A DNA stretch of 64,000 nucleotides from Frigidibacter albus (GCF_009908165.1 NZ_JAAAUC010000012.1:62001-126000); one strand, 5' to 3'; counted from the first letter of the stretch, positions 44,808 through 54,111 are shown. The notes: a model not told the origin generated them from the letters alone. Translations and numbers: made by a program.

Positions 44808-45153
44808 GACATTCCTGATGCCAACCCCTCATGGGTTGCATCTGTTTGTTGTCGCGTCAAATCCATGCAATCTAGGCAAGGTAGTTTTGGTTAGCATTAG
44901 TAGCTGGAAGGGCCCGAAATGCGATCCAACCTGCATCATCCAGCCGGGTAACCACCAGTTTATTACCCACGACAGTTATGCCGCCTATAACTTTTCGGAC
45001 ATAGAACGGTGTGTCACGATTGATGCTGGCATCGCGCAAGGGCGGTTTATTCCAAAAGGGCCCATGCCGGAACCAATGCTAACAAGCATCTGCGATGGCA
45101 TTCTTGTTTCACGATTTACGCCAAGAAAAATCAAGTTGTATCTACAAAATTAG
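44788..45153 (+). CDS. putative toxin partner of the Panacea antitoxin
   Basis: 121 residues from ATG 44788 (AAGG 5 nt upstream), overlapping the antitoxin gene by 20 bp. Predicted beta-rich: HLFVVASNP, KVVLVSISSW, then CDPTCIIQPGNHQFITHDSYA and YNFSDI, later GRFIPKGPMPEP and a hydrophobic end. The layout (strand pair, then GxHxFIxHxSYxxY) suggests a small barrel, perhaps PemK/MazF-like, but no family is firmly recognised. The toxin role is inferred from position only. Confidence 0.65.
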   Translation: MPTTRGETFLMPTPHGLHLFVVASNPCNLGKVVLVSISSWKGPKCDPTCIIQPGNHQFITHDSYAAYNFSDIERCVTIDAGIAQGRFIPKGPMPEPMLTSICDGILVSRFTPRKIKLYLQN

Positions 45154-45169
45154 TTTACCAAGCGCGGGG

Positions 45170-45535
45170 TTATCTTCGGGATAGCCTCCACGCCCCGCCA
45201 TCCTTCACTACAGCCCCACCATCCCGCATCTTGTAGATGGCCCGATAGACGCGGGGCATGGCCCTGTCTGGGGCTACCCCGGGCTTGCAGGCCATGAAGT
45301 GCGCCCCGATCTCCGCGGGCCGCTTGGCGCCGCCCCTCAGGGCTTCCAACACAATCATCTTCACCTCGCGCTGCTTGCAGCTATCGGCAGGTATCTTGCG
45401 CCTGACATGCTGCGCGGCAGGGTCAATCCCTCGCTGGATCAGCAGGGCATTGACGTGGTCCAGCCCGTCCAGGTTCTCGCGGATGATCTGCGCGCGTAGC
45501 GCCAACAGGGCGTTGTTGATTGTCTTGTCCAGCAT
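45170..45535 (-). CDS. hypothetical protein with winged-helix-like C-terminus (transposon cargo)
   Basis: 121 residues. The first half is helical (MLDKTINNALLALRAQIIRE; GLDHVNALLIQRGIDP). The second half reads VKMIVLEALRGGAKRPAEIG...RVYRAIYKMRDGGAVVKDGGAWRLS, the pattern of a winged helix with a beta wing, as in small DNA-binding or replication-associated proteins. No family is recognised. It is convergent to the putative toxin gene and ends 17 bp from it. It lies 43 bp inside the right terminal repeat. Confidence 0.65.
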   Translation of the reverse strand: MLDKTINNALLALRAQIIRENLDGLDHVNALLIQRGIDPAAQHVRRKIPADSCKQREVKMIVLEALRGGAKRPAEIGAHFMACKPGVAPDRAMPRVYRAIYKMRDGGAVVKDGGAWRLSRR

Positions 45536-45578
45536 GGACGGAAGCTAGCAGTTTCAGCCGCTTGAGTGCAGTCCTGCC

Positions 45579-45604
45579 CTTGGTGCGCTTGCTACATAAG
45601 GCCG
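45579..45604 (-). repeat. right terminal inverted repeat of the transposon
   Basis: Exact reverse complement of 41948-41973. It is followed by GAAATATC (45605-45612), the second copy of the target duplication. From there, CTCGGGGG continues the disrupted intergenic repeat. Confidence 0.88.
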
Positions 45605-45665
45605 GAAATATCCTCGGGGGTGAATTTGCCGCAGGCAAAGAGGGGGCTGAAAGCCCCTTCTTCCT

Positions 45666-46625
45666 TCAGGCGCCGAGACCGAGCTTTGCCAGCCGCGCCG
45701 CCCGCATCCGGGCGAAATCGTCCCCGGCATGGTAGGAGGACCGCGTCAGCGGCGTGGCCGAGACCATCAGGAAGCCCTTGCCATAGGCGGCCTTCTCATA
45801 GGCGGCGAATTCCTCGGGCGGCACGAAACGGTCCACCCGGTGATGCTTGGGGGTGGGTTGCAGATACTGGCCGATGGTCAGGAAATCCACATCCGCGGCG
45901 CGCATGTCATCCATCACCTGCCGCACGGCCGGACCCTCTTCCCCCAGCCCGACCATGATGCCGGACTTGGTGAACATGGTGGGGTCCAGCTCCTTCACCC
46001 GTTGCAGCAGCCGCAGCGAGTGGAAGTAGCGCGCACCGGGGCGCACTTCGGGGTAGAGGCCGGGCACCGTTTCGAGGTTGTGGTTGAAGACGTCGGGGCG
46101 CGCGGCCACCACGGTTTCCAGCGCCGAGGGGGCGCATTTCAGGAAGTCGGGCACCAGCACTTCGATGGTGGTGCCGGGGGCGCGGTGGCGGACGGCGCGG
46201 ATGGTCTGGGCGAAGTGGTCGGCGCCGCCATCCTCCAGATCGTCGCGGTCCACCGAGGTGATGACCACATGGTTCAGCCCCAGCGTGGCGACGGCATGGG
46301 CCACCCGCCCCGGCTCGAACGCATCCAGCGTCTGCGGCTTGCCGGTGGCGACATTGCAGAAGGTGCAGCCGCGGGTGCAGATCTCGCCCATGATCATCAT
46401 GGTGGCGTGGCCCTGACTCCAGCACTCGCCGACATTCGGGCAGCCGGCCTCTTCGCAGACAGTGACCAGCCGGTTCGCCTTCAGGATGTCGCGGGTGTCC
46501 TTGTAGCCCTGCGAGGTCGGCGCCTTGACGCGGATCCATGCGGGCTTCTTGGGCTGCTCCTGATCGGGGCGGTGGGCCTTTTCGGGGTGGCGCTGGTCGG
46601 GAATGGTCAGATCGCGGGGGGACAT
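45666..46625 (-). CDS. lipA: lipoyl synthase
   Basis: 319 residues from ATG 46625 (AGGAG 7 nt upstream). Auxiliary-cluster cysteines [12 protein letters not shown] and the radical-SAM motif CTRGCTFC are both present. [39 protein letters not shown] and the C-terminal RSSYHAGD are all conserved in LipA. It inserts two sulfurs into octanoyl groups on lipoyl domains, consuming an auxiliary 4Fe-4S cluster. Divergent from the peroxiredoxin gene. Confidence 0.98.
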   Translation of the reverse strand: MSPRDLTIPDQRHPEKAHRPDQEQPKKPAWIRVKAPTSQGYKDTRDILKANRLVTVCEEAGCPNVGECWSQGHATMMIMGEICTRGCTFCNVATGKPQTLDAFEPGRVAHAVATLGLNHVVITSVDRDDLEDGGADHFAQTIRAVRHRAPGTTIEVLVPDFLKCAPSALETVVAARPDVFNHNLETVPGLYPEVRPGARYFHSLRLLQRVKELDPTMFTKSGIMVGLGEEGPAVRQVMDDMRAADVDFLTIGQYLQPTPKHHRVDRFVPPEEFAAYEKAAYGKGFLMVSATPLTRSSYHAGDDFARMRAARLAKLGLGA

Positions 46626-46829
46626 GGGCTTTCTCCTGCCGTTGCACCGGCAATAGCAAATCGAAAGCCGATTGGCAAAGCCGCTGCGGGGCCTGCAAGG
46701 CCGCCATGCAGGGAGCGAACTTGCTGCCCATGCATTGCGGCAACGCAGCATCGGGGCTACATTGGGCGGCAAGGGGAGGATCGCGGGGCCGGTTGGCGCC
46801 CGCAATGTCATGCAAACAGGAGAGACCCG

Positions 46830-47378
46830 ATGCAAGCCGGAGCCAAGCTTCCCGATGTCACCTTCCGCACCCGCGTGCGCGACGAGTCGATCGGCGGCCC
46901 GAACCCCTATCGCTGGGAAGAGCTGACAACTGCCGACTATTTCGGCGGCAAGCGCACGGTGCTGTTCGCCCTGCCCGGCGCCTTCACCCCGACCTGCTCG
47001 ACCTTCCAGCTGCCGGGCTTCGAGAACGGCTTCGCCGAGTTCCAGGCGCAGGGGATCGACGCGATCTATTGCCTGTCGGTGAACGATGCCTTCGTGATGA
47101 ACCAATGGGCGAAAGCGCAGGGCCTGGCCAATGTGCAGGTGATCCCGGACGGCTCGGGCGAGTTCACCCGCCGCGTGGGCATGCTGGTGCGCAAGGACAA
47201 CCTCGGCTTCGGCCTGCGCAGCTGGCGCTATGCGGCCGTCATCAACGATGGCCGGGTCGAGGCATGGTTCGAGGAACCGGGCCTGTGCGACAACCACGGG
47301 GAAGATCCCTATGGCGTGTCGAGCCCGGAGTCGGTGCTGACCTGGCTGCGCGATGCGGCGCAGGAACGGGCGGCGTAA
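46830..47378 (+). CDS. peroxiredoxin (Prx5/AhpE-like atypical)
   Basis: 182 residues. Redoxin domain with the peroxidatic cysteine at about 56 in [18 protein letters not shown], then [21 protein letters not shown] and [16 protein letters not shown], the Prx5 pattern. It reduces peroxides using glutathione, glutaredoxin or thioredoxin. AGGAGA lies upstream of the ATG. It forms a cluster with oxyR and catalase, from which it is separated by a strong terminator. No glutaredoxin domain is fused. Confidence 0.93.
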   Translation: MQAGAKLPDVTFRTRVRDESIGGPNPYRWEELTTADYFGGKRTVLFALPGAFTPTCSTFQLPGFENGFAEFQAQGIDAIYCLSVNDAFVMNQWAKAQGLANVQVIPDGSGEFTRRVGMLVRKDNLGFGLRSWRYAAVINDGRVEAWFEEPGLCDNHGEDPYGVSSPESVLTWLRDAAQERAA

Positions 47379-47486
47379 GGGGGCACTCGGACTTCGCCCC
47401 CCGCATTGGCGAAGGCCATCGCCTTCGCCACGCACCGCCCTTTCACCCATCCGGACGGGCCCCCAAAGGGCCCGGCCAGCGCCCGC

Positions 47487-47523
47487 CCCGCCCCGACCTG
47501 GCGGGCGCTTCTCGCCCGCCAGG
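47487..47523. terminator. strong hairpin between peroxiredoxin and oxyR
   Basis: Perfect 16-bp arms CCCGACCTGGCGGGCG (47487-47502) and complement 47508-47523 with a 5-nt loop. It lies between convergent genes in a 254-bp gap that otherwise holds only GC-rich sequence and a small hairpin (CCCC-AAA-GGG) near 47461. Confidence 0.65.
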
Positions 47524-47632
47524 TCGGGCGCTGTCCTCATACGGTCTAGGGATGCCAGCGGCTCCGGGTGAACGGTCCCGCACGGGCGGGGGCGAGGCAG
47601 TGCCTCGCCTATTCCCGCCCGGGGCGCCGTCC

Positions 47633-48580
47633 TCACCCCCGCGGCACCAGCCGCTGCGCCTCTGCCAGCAGCCCGGCCCCGGCCCCCGCCAGCAGCCGCG
47701 CCAGCGCCGGAACCCAGGGCTCCTCGCCAATCGCCGCGCGGCGCACCAGCCGCACCTGGCGCGACGGCTCGGGCGCGGCGAAGCGCATCAGCGCCATCTG
47801 CGGGGCGGCAGCGGACTCCGCCCGCGCTGCCGCCTCGGGCACGAAGGTCAGCCCCATCCCCGCCGCCACCAGCCCGCAGAGGGTGGCCAGCGAGGACGCG
47901 CCCAGATCGATTCGGGCGCGCCCTCCCCCCATCCGCCGCCGGTCCAGCGCGCAGACTTCCAGCGCCTGATCGGTCAGGCAATGCCCTTCATCCAGCAGCA
48001 GCAGCTGGTCGGGATCAAGCGAGACCGGGCGCAGCGCCTCGGCCTGCCCGGCCAGCGCCGCCAGCCGGGCCGCAGTGCCGGCGAGCAGGAAGCGGTCCTC
48101 GAACAGCGGCAGCTGGGTCATCCCCGGCCCCGGCGGCGTGGCGATCACCGCGGCATCCAGCGTCCCATCCGACAATTCCCGCAGCAGCGTTTCGGTATCC
48201 GCCTCGCGCAGCCGCAGATCCTGCGGCAGGTCGGTGGCGCTGCGCAGCGCCGCCAGCGCCGGCGGCACCAGATAGGGCGCCAGCGTCGGGATCACCCCCA
48301 GCGTGACCACCCCGCCAAGCGCCCCGCGCCGGGCGGCCGATTCCATCTCGCGCACTTCCGCCAGGATCCGCCCCGCCCGTGCCAGCACCTCATGCCCCGC
48401 CCGCGTCAGCCGCACCCCGCGCGGCAGCCGGTCCACCAGCGTCAGGCCAAGCGCGCCTTCAAGCTCGCGGATCTGCATCGACAGCGCCGGCTGGGTCACA
48501 TGGACCCGCGCCGCGGCCCGGCCGAAATGCGCCTCTTCGGCGAGGGCGGTCAGGTAGCTGAGTTGGCGGAGCGTTATCAT
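47633..48580 (-). CDS. oxyR: LysR-type peroxide sensor OxyR
   Basis: 315 residues. N-terminal wHTH ([44 protein letters not shown]) and a LysR substrate domain. The redox cysteines are C201 and C210 in [13 protein letters not shown], equivalent to C199 and C208 of E. coli OxyR. Divergent to the catalase gene with 100 bp between, which is the typical regulator-target layout. It is expected to activate catalase on peroxide-driven disulfide formation. Confidence 0.95.
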   Translation of the reverse strand: MITLRQLSYLTALAEEAHFGRAAARVHVTQPALSMQIRELEGALGLTLVDRLPRGVRLTRAGHEVLARAGRILAEVREMESAARRGALGGVVTLGVIPTLAPYLVPPALAALRSATDLPQDLRLREADTETLLRELSDGTLDAAVIATPPGPGMTQLPLFEDRFLLAGTAARLAALAGQAEALRPVSLDPDQLLLLDEGHCLTDQALEVCALDRRRMGGGRARIDLGASSLATLCGLVAAGMGLTFVPEAAARAESAAAPQMALMRFAAPEPSRQVRLVRRAAIGEEPWVPALARLLAGAGAGLLAEAQRLVPRG

Positions 48581-48638
48581 CAGTCAATCTTATCAAAAAC
48601 CCAAGAAAATGCAATTTCCAATTATTCCAGACTGACTG
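48581..48638. promoter_or_regulatory. candidate OxyR control region between oxyR and catalase
   Basis: AT-rich by comparison with its surroundings. CAGTCAATCT (48581-48590) pairs with AGACTGACTG (48629-48638), 9 of 10 matched, bracketing about 38 AT-rich bases. The size and position fit a LysR/OxyR tetramer site covering the oxyR start and the catalase promoter (inference). Confidence 0.4.
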
Positions 48639-48680
48639 CATAGTCCGCCCAACAGAAAAGCCAAGGGAGAGGACAGACCC

Positions 48681-50147
48681 ATGACCCAGCGACTGACAAC
48701 CACCGCCGGCGCCCCCGTCGCCGACAACCAGAACAGCGAGACGGCAGGCCCGCGCGGCCCTGTCCTGATGCAGGACTATCACCTGATGGAGAAGCTGGCG
48801 CACCAGAACCGCGAGCGGATCCCGGAGCGCGTCGTCCACGCCAAGGGCTGGGGCGCCTTCGGCACCTTCACCGTCACCCATGACATAACCCGCTTCACCC
48901 GCGCCGCGATCTTCGGGGCGGTCGGCAAGCAGACCGACATGCTGGCCCGGTTCTCGACCGTGGCGGGCGAGGCCGGCGCCGCCGACCATGAGCGCGACGT
49001 GCGCGGCTTTGCGCTGAAATTCTACACCGAGGAAGGCAACTGGGACATGGTGGGGAACAACACCCCGGTGTTCTTCATCCGCGATCCACTGAAATTCCCC
49101 GACTTCATCCACACCCAGAAGCGGCACCCGCGCAGCAACCTGCGCTCCAACACCGCCGCCTGGGATTTCTGGAGCCTGGTGCCGGAATCGCTGCATCAGG
49201 TCAGCATCCTGATGTCGGACCGGGGCCTGCCGATCGACCCCATGCACATGAACGGCTATGGCAGCCACACCTATTCGTTCTGGAACCGGGATGGCGAGCG
49301 CTTCTGGGTAAAGTTCCACTTCAAGACCCAGCAGGGCGTGAAGACCATCACCAATGACGAGGCGGCCACCATCGTTGGCCAGACCCGCGAGGGCTATCAG
49401 GAGGCGCTGTTCGGCGGCATCGAGGCAGGCACCTTCCCGCGCTGGACCCTGTTCGTGCAGGTGATGCCCGAGGCCGAGGCGGACAGCACCCCCTACGATC
49501 CCTTCGACCTGACCAAGGTCTGGCCGCATTCCGACTATCCGCTGATCGAGGTCGGCGTGATGGAGCTGAACCGCAATGCGGACAACTATTTCGCCGAGAT
49601 CGAACAGGCCGCGTTCAGCCCGTCGAACAAGGTGCCGGGCATCGGCTACAGCCCCGACAAGATGCTGCAGGCGCGGGTGTTCAGCTATGCCGATGCGCAT
49701 CGCTACCGCCTTGGCACCCATTACGAAGCGCTGCCGGTGAACCAGCCCAAATGCCCGGTCCACCACTACCACGCCGCCGGCAACATGAACTTCATCGGCC
49801 TGCGCAGCGGCGCCGGGGATGCCTATTACGAACCCAACAGCATGGGCGGCGTGGCCGAGGATCCGACCGTGGCCGAACCGCCGCTGGCGCTGTCGGGCAT
49901 GGCCGCGCGCCAGCCGCACCAGCAGCAGATCGACGACTACACCCAGCCCCGCGCCCTGCATGACGAGGTGCTGAGCGAGGCCGAACGTGGCCGGCTCTAC
50001 GGCAACATCGCCGCCTCGATGGACGGGGTTCCGGCCGGTATCATCGAACGCGCGCTGATGCATTTCGAGCGCATCTCGCCGGCCTATGCGGCGGGCATCC
50101 GCGCGGCGCTGGCCGCCCGGGGCGGCATGGTCGCCGCCGCGGAGTGA
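48681..50147 (+). CDS. monofunctional haem catalase
   Basis: 488 residues, small-subunit catalase. Catalytic His about 53 ([16 protein letters not shown]), Asn about 126 ([15 protein letters not shown]) and the haem-ligand Tyr near 336 ([14 protein letters not shown]) are all present. It splits hydrogen peroxide to water and oxygen. GGGAGAGG lies 8-14 nt before the ATG. It is divergent from oxyR; a terminator hairpin lies 9 bp after the stop. The C-terminal flavodoxin-like domain of large catalases is absent. Confidence 0.97.
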   Translation: MTQRLTTTAGAPVADNQNSETAGPRGPVLMQDYHLMEKLAHQNRERIPERVVHAKGWGAFGTFTVTHDITRFTRAAIFGAVGKQTDMLARFSTVAGEAGAADHERDVRGFALKFYTEEGNWDMVGNNTPVFFIRDPLKFPDFIHTQKRHPRSNLRSNTAAWDFWSLVPESLHQVSILMSDRGLPIDPMHMNGYGSHTYSFWNRDGERFWVKFHFKTQQGVKTITNDEAATIVGQTREGYQEALFGGIEAGTFPRWTLFVQVMPEAEADSTPYDPFDLTKVWPHSDYPLIEVGVMELNRNADNYFAEIEQAAFSPSNKVPGIGYSPDKMLQARVFSYADAHRYRLGTHYEALPVNQPKCPVHHYHAAGNMNFIGLRSGAGDAYYEPNSMGGVAEDPTVAEPPLALSGMAARQPHQQQIDDYTQPRALHDEVLSEAERGRLYGNIAASMDGVPAGIIERALMHFERISPAYAAGIRAALAARGGMVAAAE

Positions 50148-50156
50148 AAACCCCTG

Positions 50157-50180
50157 CCCGCCCGGTCATTCCCGGGCGGG
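50157..50180. terminator. terminator hairpin between catalase and histidine kinase
   Basis: CCCGCCCGG (50157-50165), 6-nt loop, CCGGGCGGG (50172-50180). It lies between convergent genes. On the - strand it is followed by CAGGGGTTTTCAC. Confidence 0.7.
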
Positions 50181-50194
50181 CGGACTACCCGGAC

Positions 50195-52015
50195 TCAGGC
50201 CGAGACAGCCTGTGTTGCCCGCGCAGATTGCGGCGCCAGCGGCAGCTCGATGAAGAACGTCGTGCCCTCCCCCAGCACAGAGTCATAGCCGATCCGCCCG
50301 CCATGCTGATCGAGGATCCAGCGCGCGATATGCAGGCCGAGGCCAGATCCGCCGACCCGCCGCGTGCCCGAACTGTCCAATTGCGAGAACTGGCCGAATA
50401 CCGTGTCCTGCGCGCCCTCGGGGATGCCGGGGCCGCTGTCCTTGACCAGCACCCGCACCCGGCCCTGTTCCCGCAAAACCGACACCTCGACCCGCGCGCC
50501 GCTGCCCGAGAACTTGCAGGCGTTGGACAGCACGTTCCCCATCACCTGCATCAGCCGCCGCGGATCGCCCTCCACCATCATCGGCGCGGCAGGCTCTGCC
50601 AGGGTCAGCGTCACGCCGAGGCTGCGGGCCAGATCGGCGGCCTCGACCACGGCATCTTGCACCAGATGGCCCATGTCGATGCGCTGGCGCGTCACCGCCA
50701 GCGTGCCCTGCTCGATCTGCTGCAGGTCCAGCAGATCCTCGATCAGTGTGGTCAGCCGCTTGCTGTTGCTGGCGGCAATCTGCACGATCCGCCGCGTTGC
50801 CTCGGGCAATTCGCCGGTGACCGCGTTGTTGAGCAGGTCCAGCGCGCCCTTGATCGAGGTCAGCGGCGTGCGCAGCTCATGGCTGACCACCGACAGGAAC
50901 TGCGACTTGGCCAGCGCCGCCGCCCGGGCATTCTCCGCCGCCAGCCGCAGCGCCGCCGCCTCCTGCTCCTGCGCGGTGATGTCGATCAGCGAGATCACCC
51001 AGCCAAGCGCCGAGCGCCCGTTGCGCACCGGGCGATGCAGCACCCCGGCGCGCGGATCGAAGCTGCGCCCCCCGCGCCGGATGGGCGCCTCGTCCAGCAG
51101 CATCCCGCCGCCGCGCAGCCGCGCCAGCAATGGCTCCAGTTCGGGCAGCCCGGCCAGCGGCTGCCCCAGCGGCGGGATCGCCGCGCCAAACACCCGCCGC
51201 GCCTCGGGGTTCACCGCCTCCAGCCGGCCTTCGGCATCGACGATCAGCACCGGGTCCACCGACTTGTAGAACAGCATGTCGCGGGCGATCAGGTTGATGT
51301 CCATCAGCCGGTTGTTGACCAGCATCCAGCCAAAGACCACCAGCACGAAGGCAAAGCTGAACGGCGTCGGGTCGAACCCGAAGATGGTGAACCCGAACAG
51401 CACATAGGCCAGGTTGCCAGCCACGGGCACCAGCGTGATCACCAAAAGAGCGGTCAGAAACCCGCGAAAGCTCCAGGGTGCGCGCAGGATCGCCAGCACC
51501 ACGATGCCGATGGAGGCCAGCATGAAGGCATAGACATAAAAGGCAGACACGAAGAACAGCGGCCCATGATCATAGATCACCGAGGCGCGGCCATCGCGCC
51601 CCACCAGCTGCGTTCCCGCCCGGTAGAAAGCGCCGTGCCAGCCATTGCTCAGCGCCATCAGCGTCACCGCCAACGGCCCGGCATAGAGCGCGAGCGGCCG
51701 CAGCAGTCGCCAGCCGGGATGCCGGCCAAGCGCATAATCCAGCAAGAAGAAGGTCCAGGCGGTGGGCACCAGCACGATGCCGGGCCAGGCCAGCTGGGCC
51801 CAAAGCATCTTGCACCCCTGCCCCTGCACCGACAGCTCCATCATCGAGGCGAGCAGCCACCACAGCATGGCGCAAAGGCTGATCAGGAAGGCCGGCCGGC
51901 CGGGAAAGCGGTGGATCTGCCAGATCCGTAGCGTGACCAGCGACACCCCGACCAGCATCGCGGCGGTGATCGCCACCGGCAGATCGGGGGGAAGCAGGTC
52001 AAGGCACCTGTTCAT
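50195..52015 (-). CDS. membrane histidine kinase with N-terminal 7TM domain and PAS
   Basis: 606 residues from ATG 52015. Seven N-terminal membrane segments (about 10-240) match the histidine-kinase 7TM sensor type. A PAS domain follows (SVDPVLIVDAEGRLEAVNPEA, about 250-360). HisKA has the H-box FLSVVSHELRTPLTSIKGAL, and HATPase_c has NVLSNACKFS, DSGPGIPEGAQD and GGSGLGLHIARWI. No receiver domain is fused and no response regulator lies next to it, so this is an orphan kinase. The signal is unknown; ligand or membrane sensing is inferred from the 7TM part. Confidence 0.9.
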   Translation of the reverse strand: MNRCLDLLPPDLPVAITAAMLVGVSLVTLRIWQIHRFPGRPAFLISLCAMLWWLLASMMELSVQGQGCKMLWAQLAWPGIVLVPTAWTFFLLDYALGRHPGWRLLRPLALYAGPLAVTLMALSNGWHGAFYRAGTQLVGRDGRASVIYDHGPLFFVSAFYVYAFMLASIGIVVLAILRAPWSFRGFLTALLVITLVPVAGNLAYVLFGFTIFGFDPTPFSFAFVLVVFGWMLVNNRLMDINLIARDMLFYKSVDPVLIVDAEGRLEAVNPEARRVFGAAIPPLGQPLAGLPELEPLLARLRGGGMLLDEAPIRRGGRSFDPRAGVLHRPVRNGRSALGWVISLIDITAQEQEAAALRLAAENARAAALAKSQFLSVVSHELRTPLTSIKGALDLLNNAVTGELPEATRRIVQIAASNSKRLTTLIEDLLDLQQIEQGTLAVTRQRIDMGHLVQDAVVEAADLARSLGVTLTLAEPAAPMMVEGDPRRLMQVMGNVLSNACKFSGSGARVEVSVLREQGRVRVLVKDSGPGIPEGAQDTVFGQFSQLDSSGTRRVGGSGLGLHIARWILDQHGGRIGYDSVLGEGTTFFIELPLAPQSARATQAVSA

Positions 52016-52370
52016 GCCGCACACTCTGGCCGCCAGCAGGGGCGAGCAAGGCCGCAACCGGTCACGGGGCTGGCAAGGGAACGAGGGCTGCCCGGCAAGA
52101 GAATCACCTTTCGGGTGAAAACAGCTTCAATCAAACACAGCGGAACAGCCCGCCCTAAACCTGCAAAACACTGCGCCAAATTGCAATGATACATCGGGGT
52201 CCGCGTGCTGCGCGCCCCGGCCGGTCTGCGTTCGCCATCCCCTGCGGAACAAGGCCAGTCTATCCGACGCCGCCCCTTGCGCAACAGCAGGTTGTGCGAC
52301 CACCTGTCCAGGACCGGTACGCGGCAGTGCCCGGTCCGCCCCGCAGGCGCCGTCCCTGCAGCGCGGCTGC
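52016..52370. other. gene-free region upstream of the histidine kinase
   Basis: 355 bases without a credible ORF. It has an AT-richer patch at about 52120-52200 that may hold the kinase promoter, and one small hairpin, TCACC-TTTCG-GGTGA (52104-52118). No further signal could be assigned. Confidence 0.4.
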
Positions 52371-53153
52371 TCACCCCCGCCGCCGCAGGATCTGGCGCAG
52401 CATCCCGTGGAAGGTCTGCACCTCGGCGCGCGTCAGCGTCATCCGGCCCCAGAGCGCGCGCAGGTTCTGCTTCATGCCCGCCGCCTTGGTCTCGGGAAAG
52501 AAGAACCCCGCCGCGTCCAGCTCTGCCTCATAGTGATCGGCCAGCTTCTCGACCTCGATCCGCGTCGCATATTCGCTGCGCCCGAATTCCATCCGCTCGG
52601 CCGGCACCGCGACCGTCTGGCGCCGCCATTCATAGGCCGTCAGCAGCACCGCCTGACCAAGGTTCAGCGAGGGGAAGCCGGGATTGACCGGGATCGAGAT
52701 CAGCGCATTCGCGCGCACCACATCGTCATTCTCGAGCCCGGTGCGCTCCGGCCCGAACAGCACCGCGACACGCCGCCCCTCCGCCGCCATCGCCCGCGCC
52801 TGCTCCATCGCCCGCTCCGCGGTGACCACCGGCCGCGTCAACTCCCTGTCGCGCGCCGTGGTGGCAAACACATAGTCGCAATCGCCCACCGCCCCCGCCA
52901 CATCCGGGAACACCCCGGCATGATCCAGCACCCGCCCCGCCGCACCCGAGGCCATCGCCACCGCCCGCGGGTTCGGCCAGCCATCGCGCGGATCCACCAG
53001 CCGCAGCCGCTCCAGCCCGAAATTCAGCATCGCCCGCGCCGCCGCGCCGATATTCTCACCCATCTGCGGGCGCACCAGCACGAAGACCGGCTGCAGCGCC
53101 GGATCGGTGCTGGCGGCGTTGTCGGGGGAGTTCGGGGGCAGTTCGGGGGTCAT
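52371..53153 (-). CDS. trmJ: tRNA (cytidine/uridine-2'-O-)-methyltransferase TrmJ
   Basis: 260 residues from ATG 53153 (AAGGA 9 nt upstream; the ATG at 53162 abuts the Shine-Dalgarno). SpoU-type knot methyltransferase: FVLVRPQMGENIGAAARAMLNFGL at the start, then VLFGPERTGLENDDV and ISIPVNPGFPSLNLGQAVLL forming the SAM-binding knot. It methylates the ribose at position 32 of tRNAs. The C-terminal helices match TrmJ. It stands alone, between an orphan kinase and a repeat-rich gap. Confidence 0.92.
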   Translation of the reverse strand: MTPELPPNSPDNAASTDPALQPVFVLVRPQMGENIGAAARAMLNFGLERLRLVDPRDGWPNPRAVAMASGAAGRVLDHAGVFPDVAGAVGDCDYVFATTARDRELTRPVVTAERAMEQARAMAAEGRRVAVLFGPERTGLENDDVVRANALISIPVNPGFPSLNLGQAVLLTAYEWRRQTVAVPAERMEFGRSEYATRIEVEKLADHYEAELDAAGFFFPETKAAGMKQNLRALWGRMTLTRAEVQTFHGMLRQILRRRG

Positions 53154-53275
53154 GGGCGGCATTCCTTCGGGCTGCGGCCTGATACGCCGCTGTGCCCGGC
53201 AGTTCAAGGAAGCGCTGCGGGGGACAAGGAAGGGGGGCCGTCTGCCCCCCTCTTGGCGCGTGCAGCGCCAATTCA

Positions 53276-53354
53276 CCCCCCGAGGATATTTCCCAAAGGC
53301 AAAGGGCAAGAGCGCGCACTGTCGGCTTTGCCTTTTCCAAATATCCTCCGGGGG
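53276..53354. repeat. intergenic inverted-repeat element, copy 5
   Basis: Left arm 53282-53304 starting GAGGATATTTCCCAAAGGCA; right arm 53326-53348 ending in GGATATTTGG-type sequence; loop with CAAGAGC. The 50 bases before it (53229-53275) are shared with copy 1 (GGGGGGCCGTCTGCCCCCCT then CTTGGC and CCAATTCACCCCC). It fills the 322-base gap between trmJ and the ThiE-like gene; the remainder shows a GGGGGT/ACCCCC-type hairpin near 53351-53374. Confidence 0.7.
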
Positions 53355-53475
53355 TCCGGGGGTGGAAAACCCCCGGCGCCGGCCAGGGTTCTGCCCGTAG
53401 CCATTCACGCGAAACTGCGCTAAGGGGGCCGTCAGACGCGCATCTAGCGCGCCCTCGCCCACGCAAGGACAGACC

Positions 53476-54096
53476 ATGGCCGCCGAAGACCACCCGCAGA
53501 TCTATCTCGTCACGCCGCCCGCCTTCGATGCCGCGGTGTTCCCGGACCGGCTTGCGCGGGTGCTGGACGCGGTCCCCATCGCCTGCCTGCGCCTTGCCCT
53601 CGCCACGCGCGACGAGGATGCGCTGCTGCGCGCCGCCGATGCCTGCCGGATGGTGGCGCATGAGCGCGACGTGCCGATCGTGATCGAGACCCATGTGATG
53701 CTGGTGCCGCGGCTGGGGCTGGACGGGGTCCACCTGCTCGACGGTGCCCGCACCGTGCGCCATGCCCGCAAGGAGCTGGGGCAAGAGGCCATCGTCGGCG
53801 CCTTTTGCGGCACCTCGCGCCACGAGGGGCTCAACGCCGGCGAGGCGGGGGCCGATTACATCGCCTTCGGCCCGGTCGGCGCCACCCCGCTTGGCACTGG
53901 CGACAGTGTCGATCCCGAACTGCTGGCCTGGTGGTCGGAAGTGATAGAGATCCCGGTCGTTTCCGAAGGCGCACTGACGGAAGAGCTGATCCGGGACCTG
54001 ACCCCGATCACCGATTTCTTCGGCATCGGCGAAGAGATCTGGGCTGCCGATGACCCGGCCGCCGCGCTGATCCGGCTTGTGGCGGCGATGGGGTAA
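53476..54096 (+). CDS. thiamine phosphate synthase-like (ThiE/TenI) protein
   Basis: 206 residues, TIM-barrel of the ThiE/TenI family. Recognisable motifs are DGVHLLDGARTVRHARKEL, IVGAFCGTSRHEGLNAGEAGADYIAFGPV and IPVVSEGALTEELI. The usual pyrimidine-site motif near the start (QxRxK-type) is replaced by ACLRLALATRDEDAL, so true thiamine phosphate synthase activity is uncertain. No other thi genes are nearby. AAGGA is upstream of the ATG. A nested hairpin follows the stop. Confidence 0.78.
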   Translation: MAAEDHPQIYLVTPPAFDAAVFPDRLARVLDAVPIACLRLALATRDEDALLRAADACRMVAHERDVPIVIETHVMLVPRLGLDGVHLLDGARTVRHARKELGQEAIVGAFCGTSRHEGLNAGEAGADYIAFGPVGATPLGTGDSVDPELLAWWSEVIEIPVVSEGALTEELIRDLTPITDFFGIGEEIWAADDPAAALIRLVAAMG

Positions 54097-54111
54097 GGGG
54101 GCGCGCGACAA

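Larger units (their letters stand above)
41948..45604. mobile_element. IS1595-family transposon with passenger genes (3,657 bp)
   Basis: Terminal inverted repeats of 26 bp, identical at both ends: left 41948-41973, right 45579-45604. A perfect 8-bp direct repeat, GAAATATC, flanks it (41940-41947 and 45605-45612), the duplication size of IS1595 elements. Inside are an intact IS1595-type transposase and five other genes: a DUF6471 protein with a membrane protein, a Panacea antitoxin with a putative toxin, and a winged-helix-like protein. Base composition is visibly less GC-rich than the neighbours. Removing it restores the terminator repeat between the convergent pncC and lipA. Passenger-gene IS1595 subgroups are known; this cargo set I do not recognise. 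Confidence 0.88.

Noticed and set aside
45666-47981. 771-residue extension of lipA
   Set aside because: It would run antisense through the peroxiredoxin gene. ATG 46625 has a good ribosome-binding site and gives normal LipA length.
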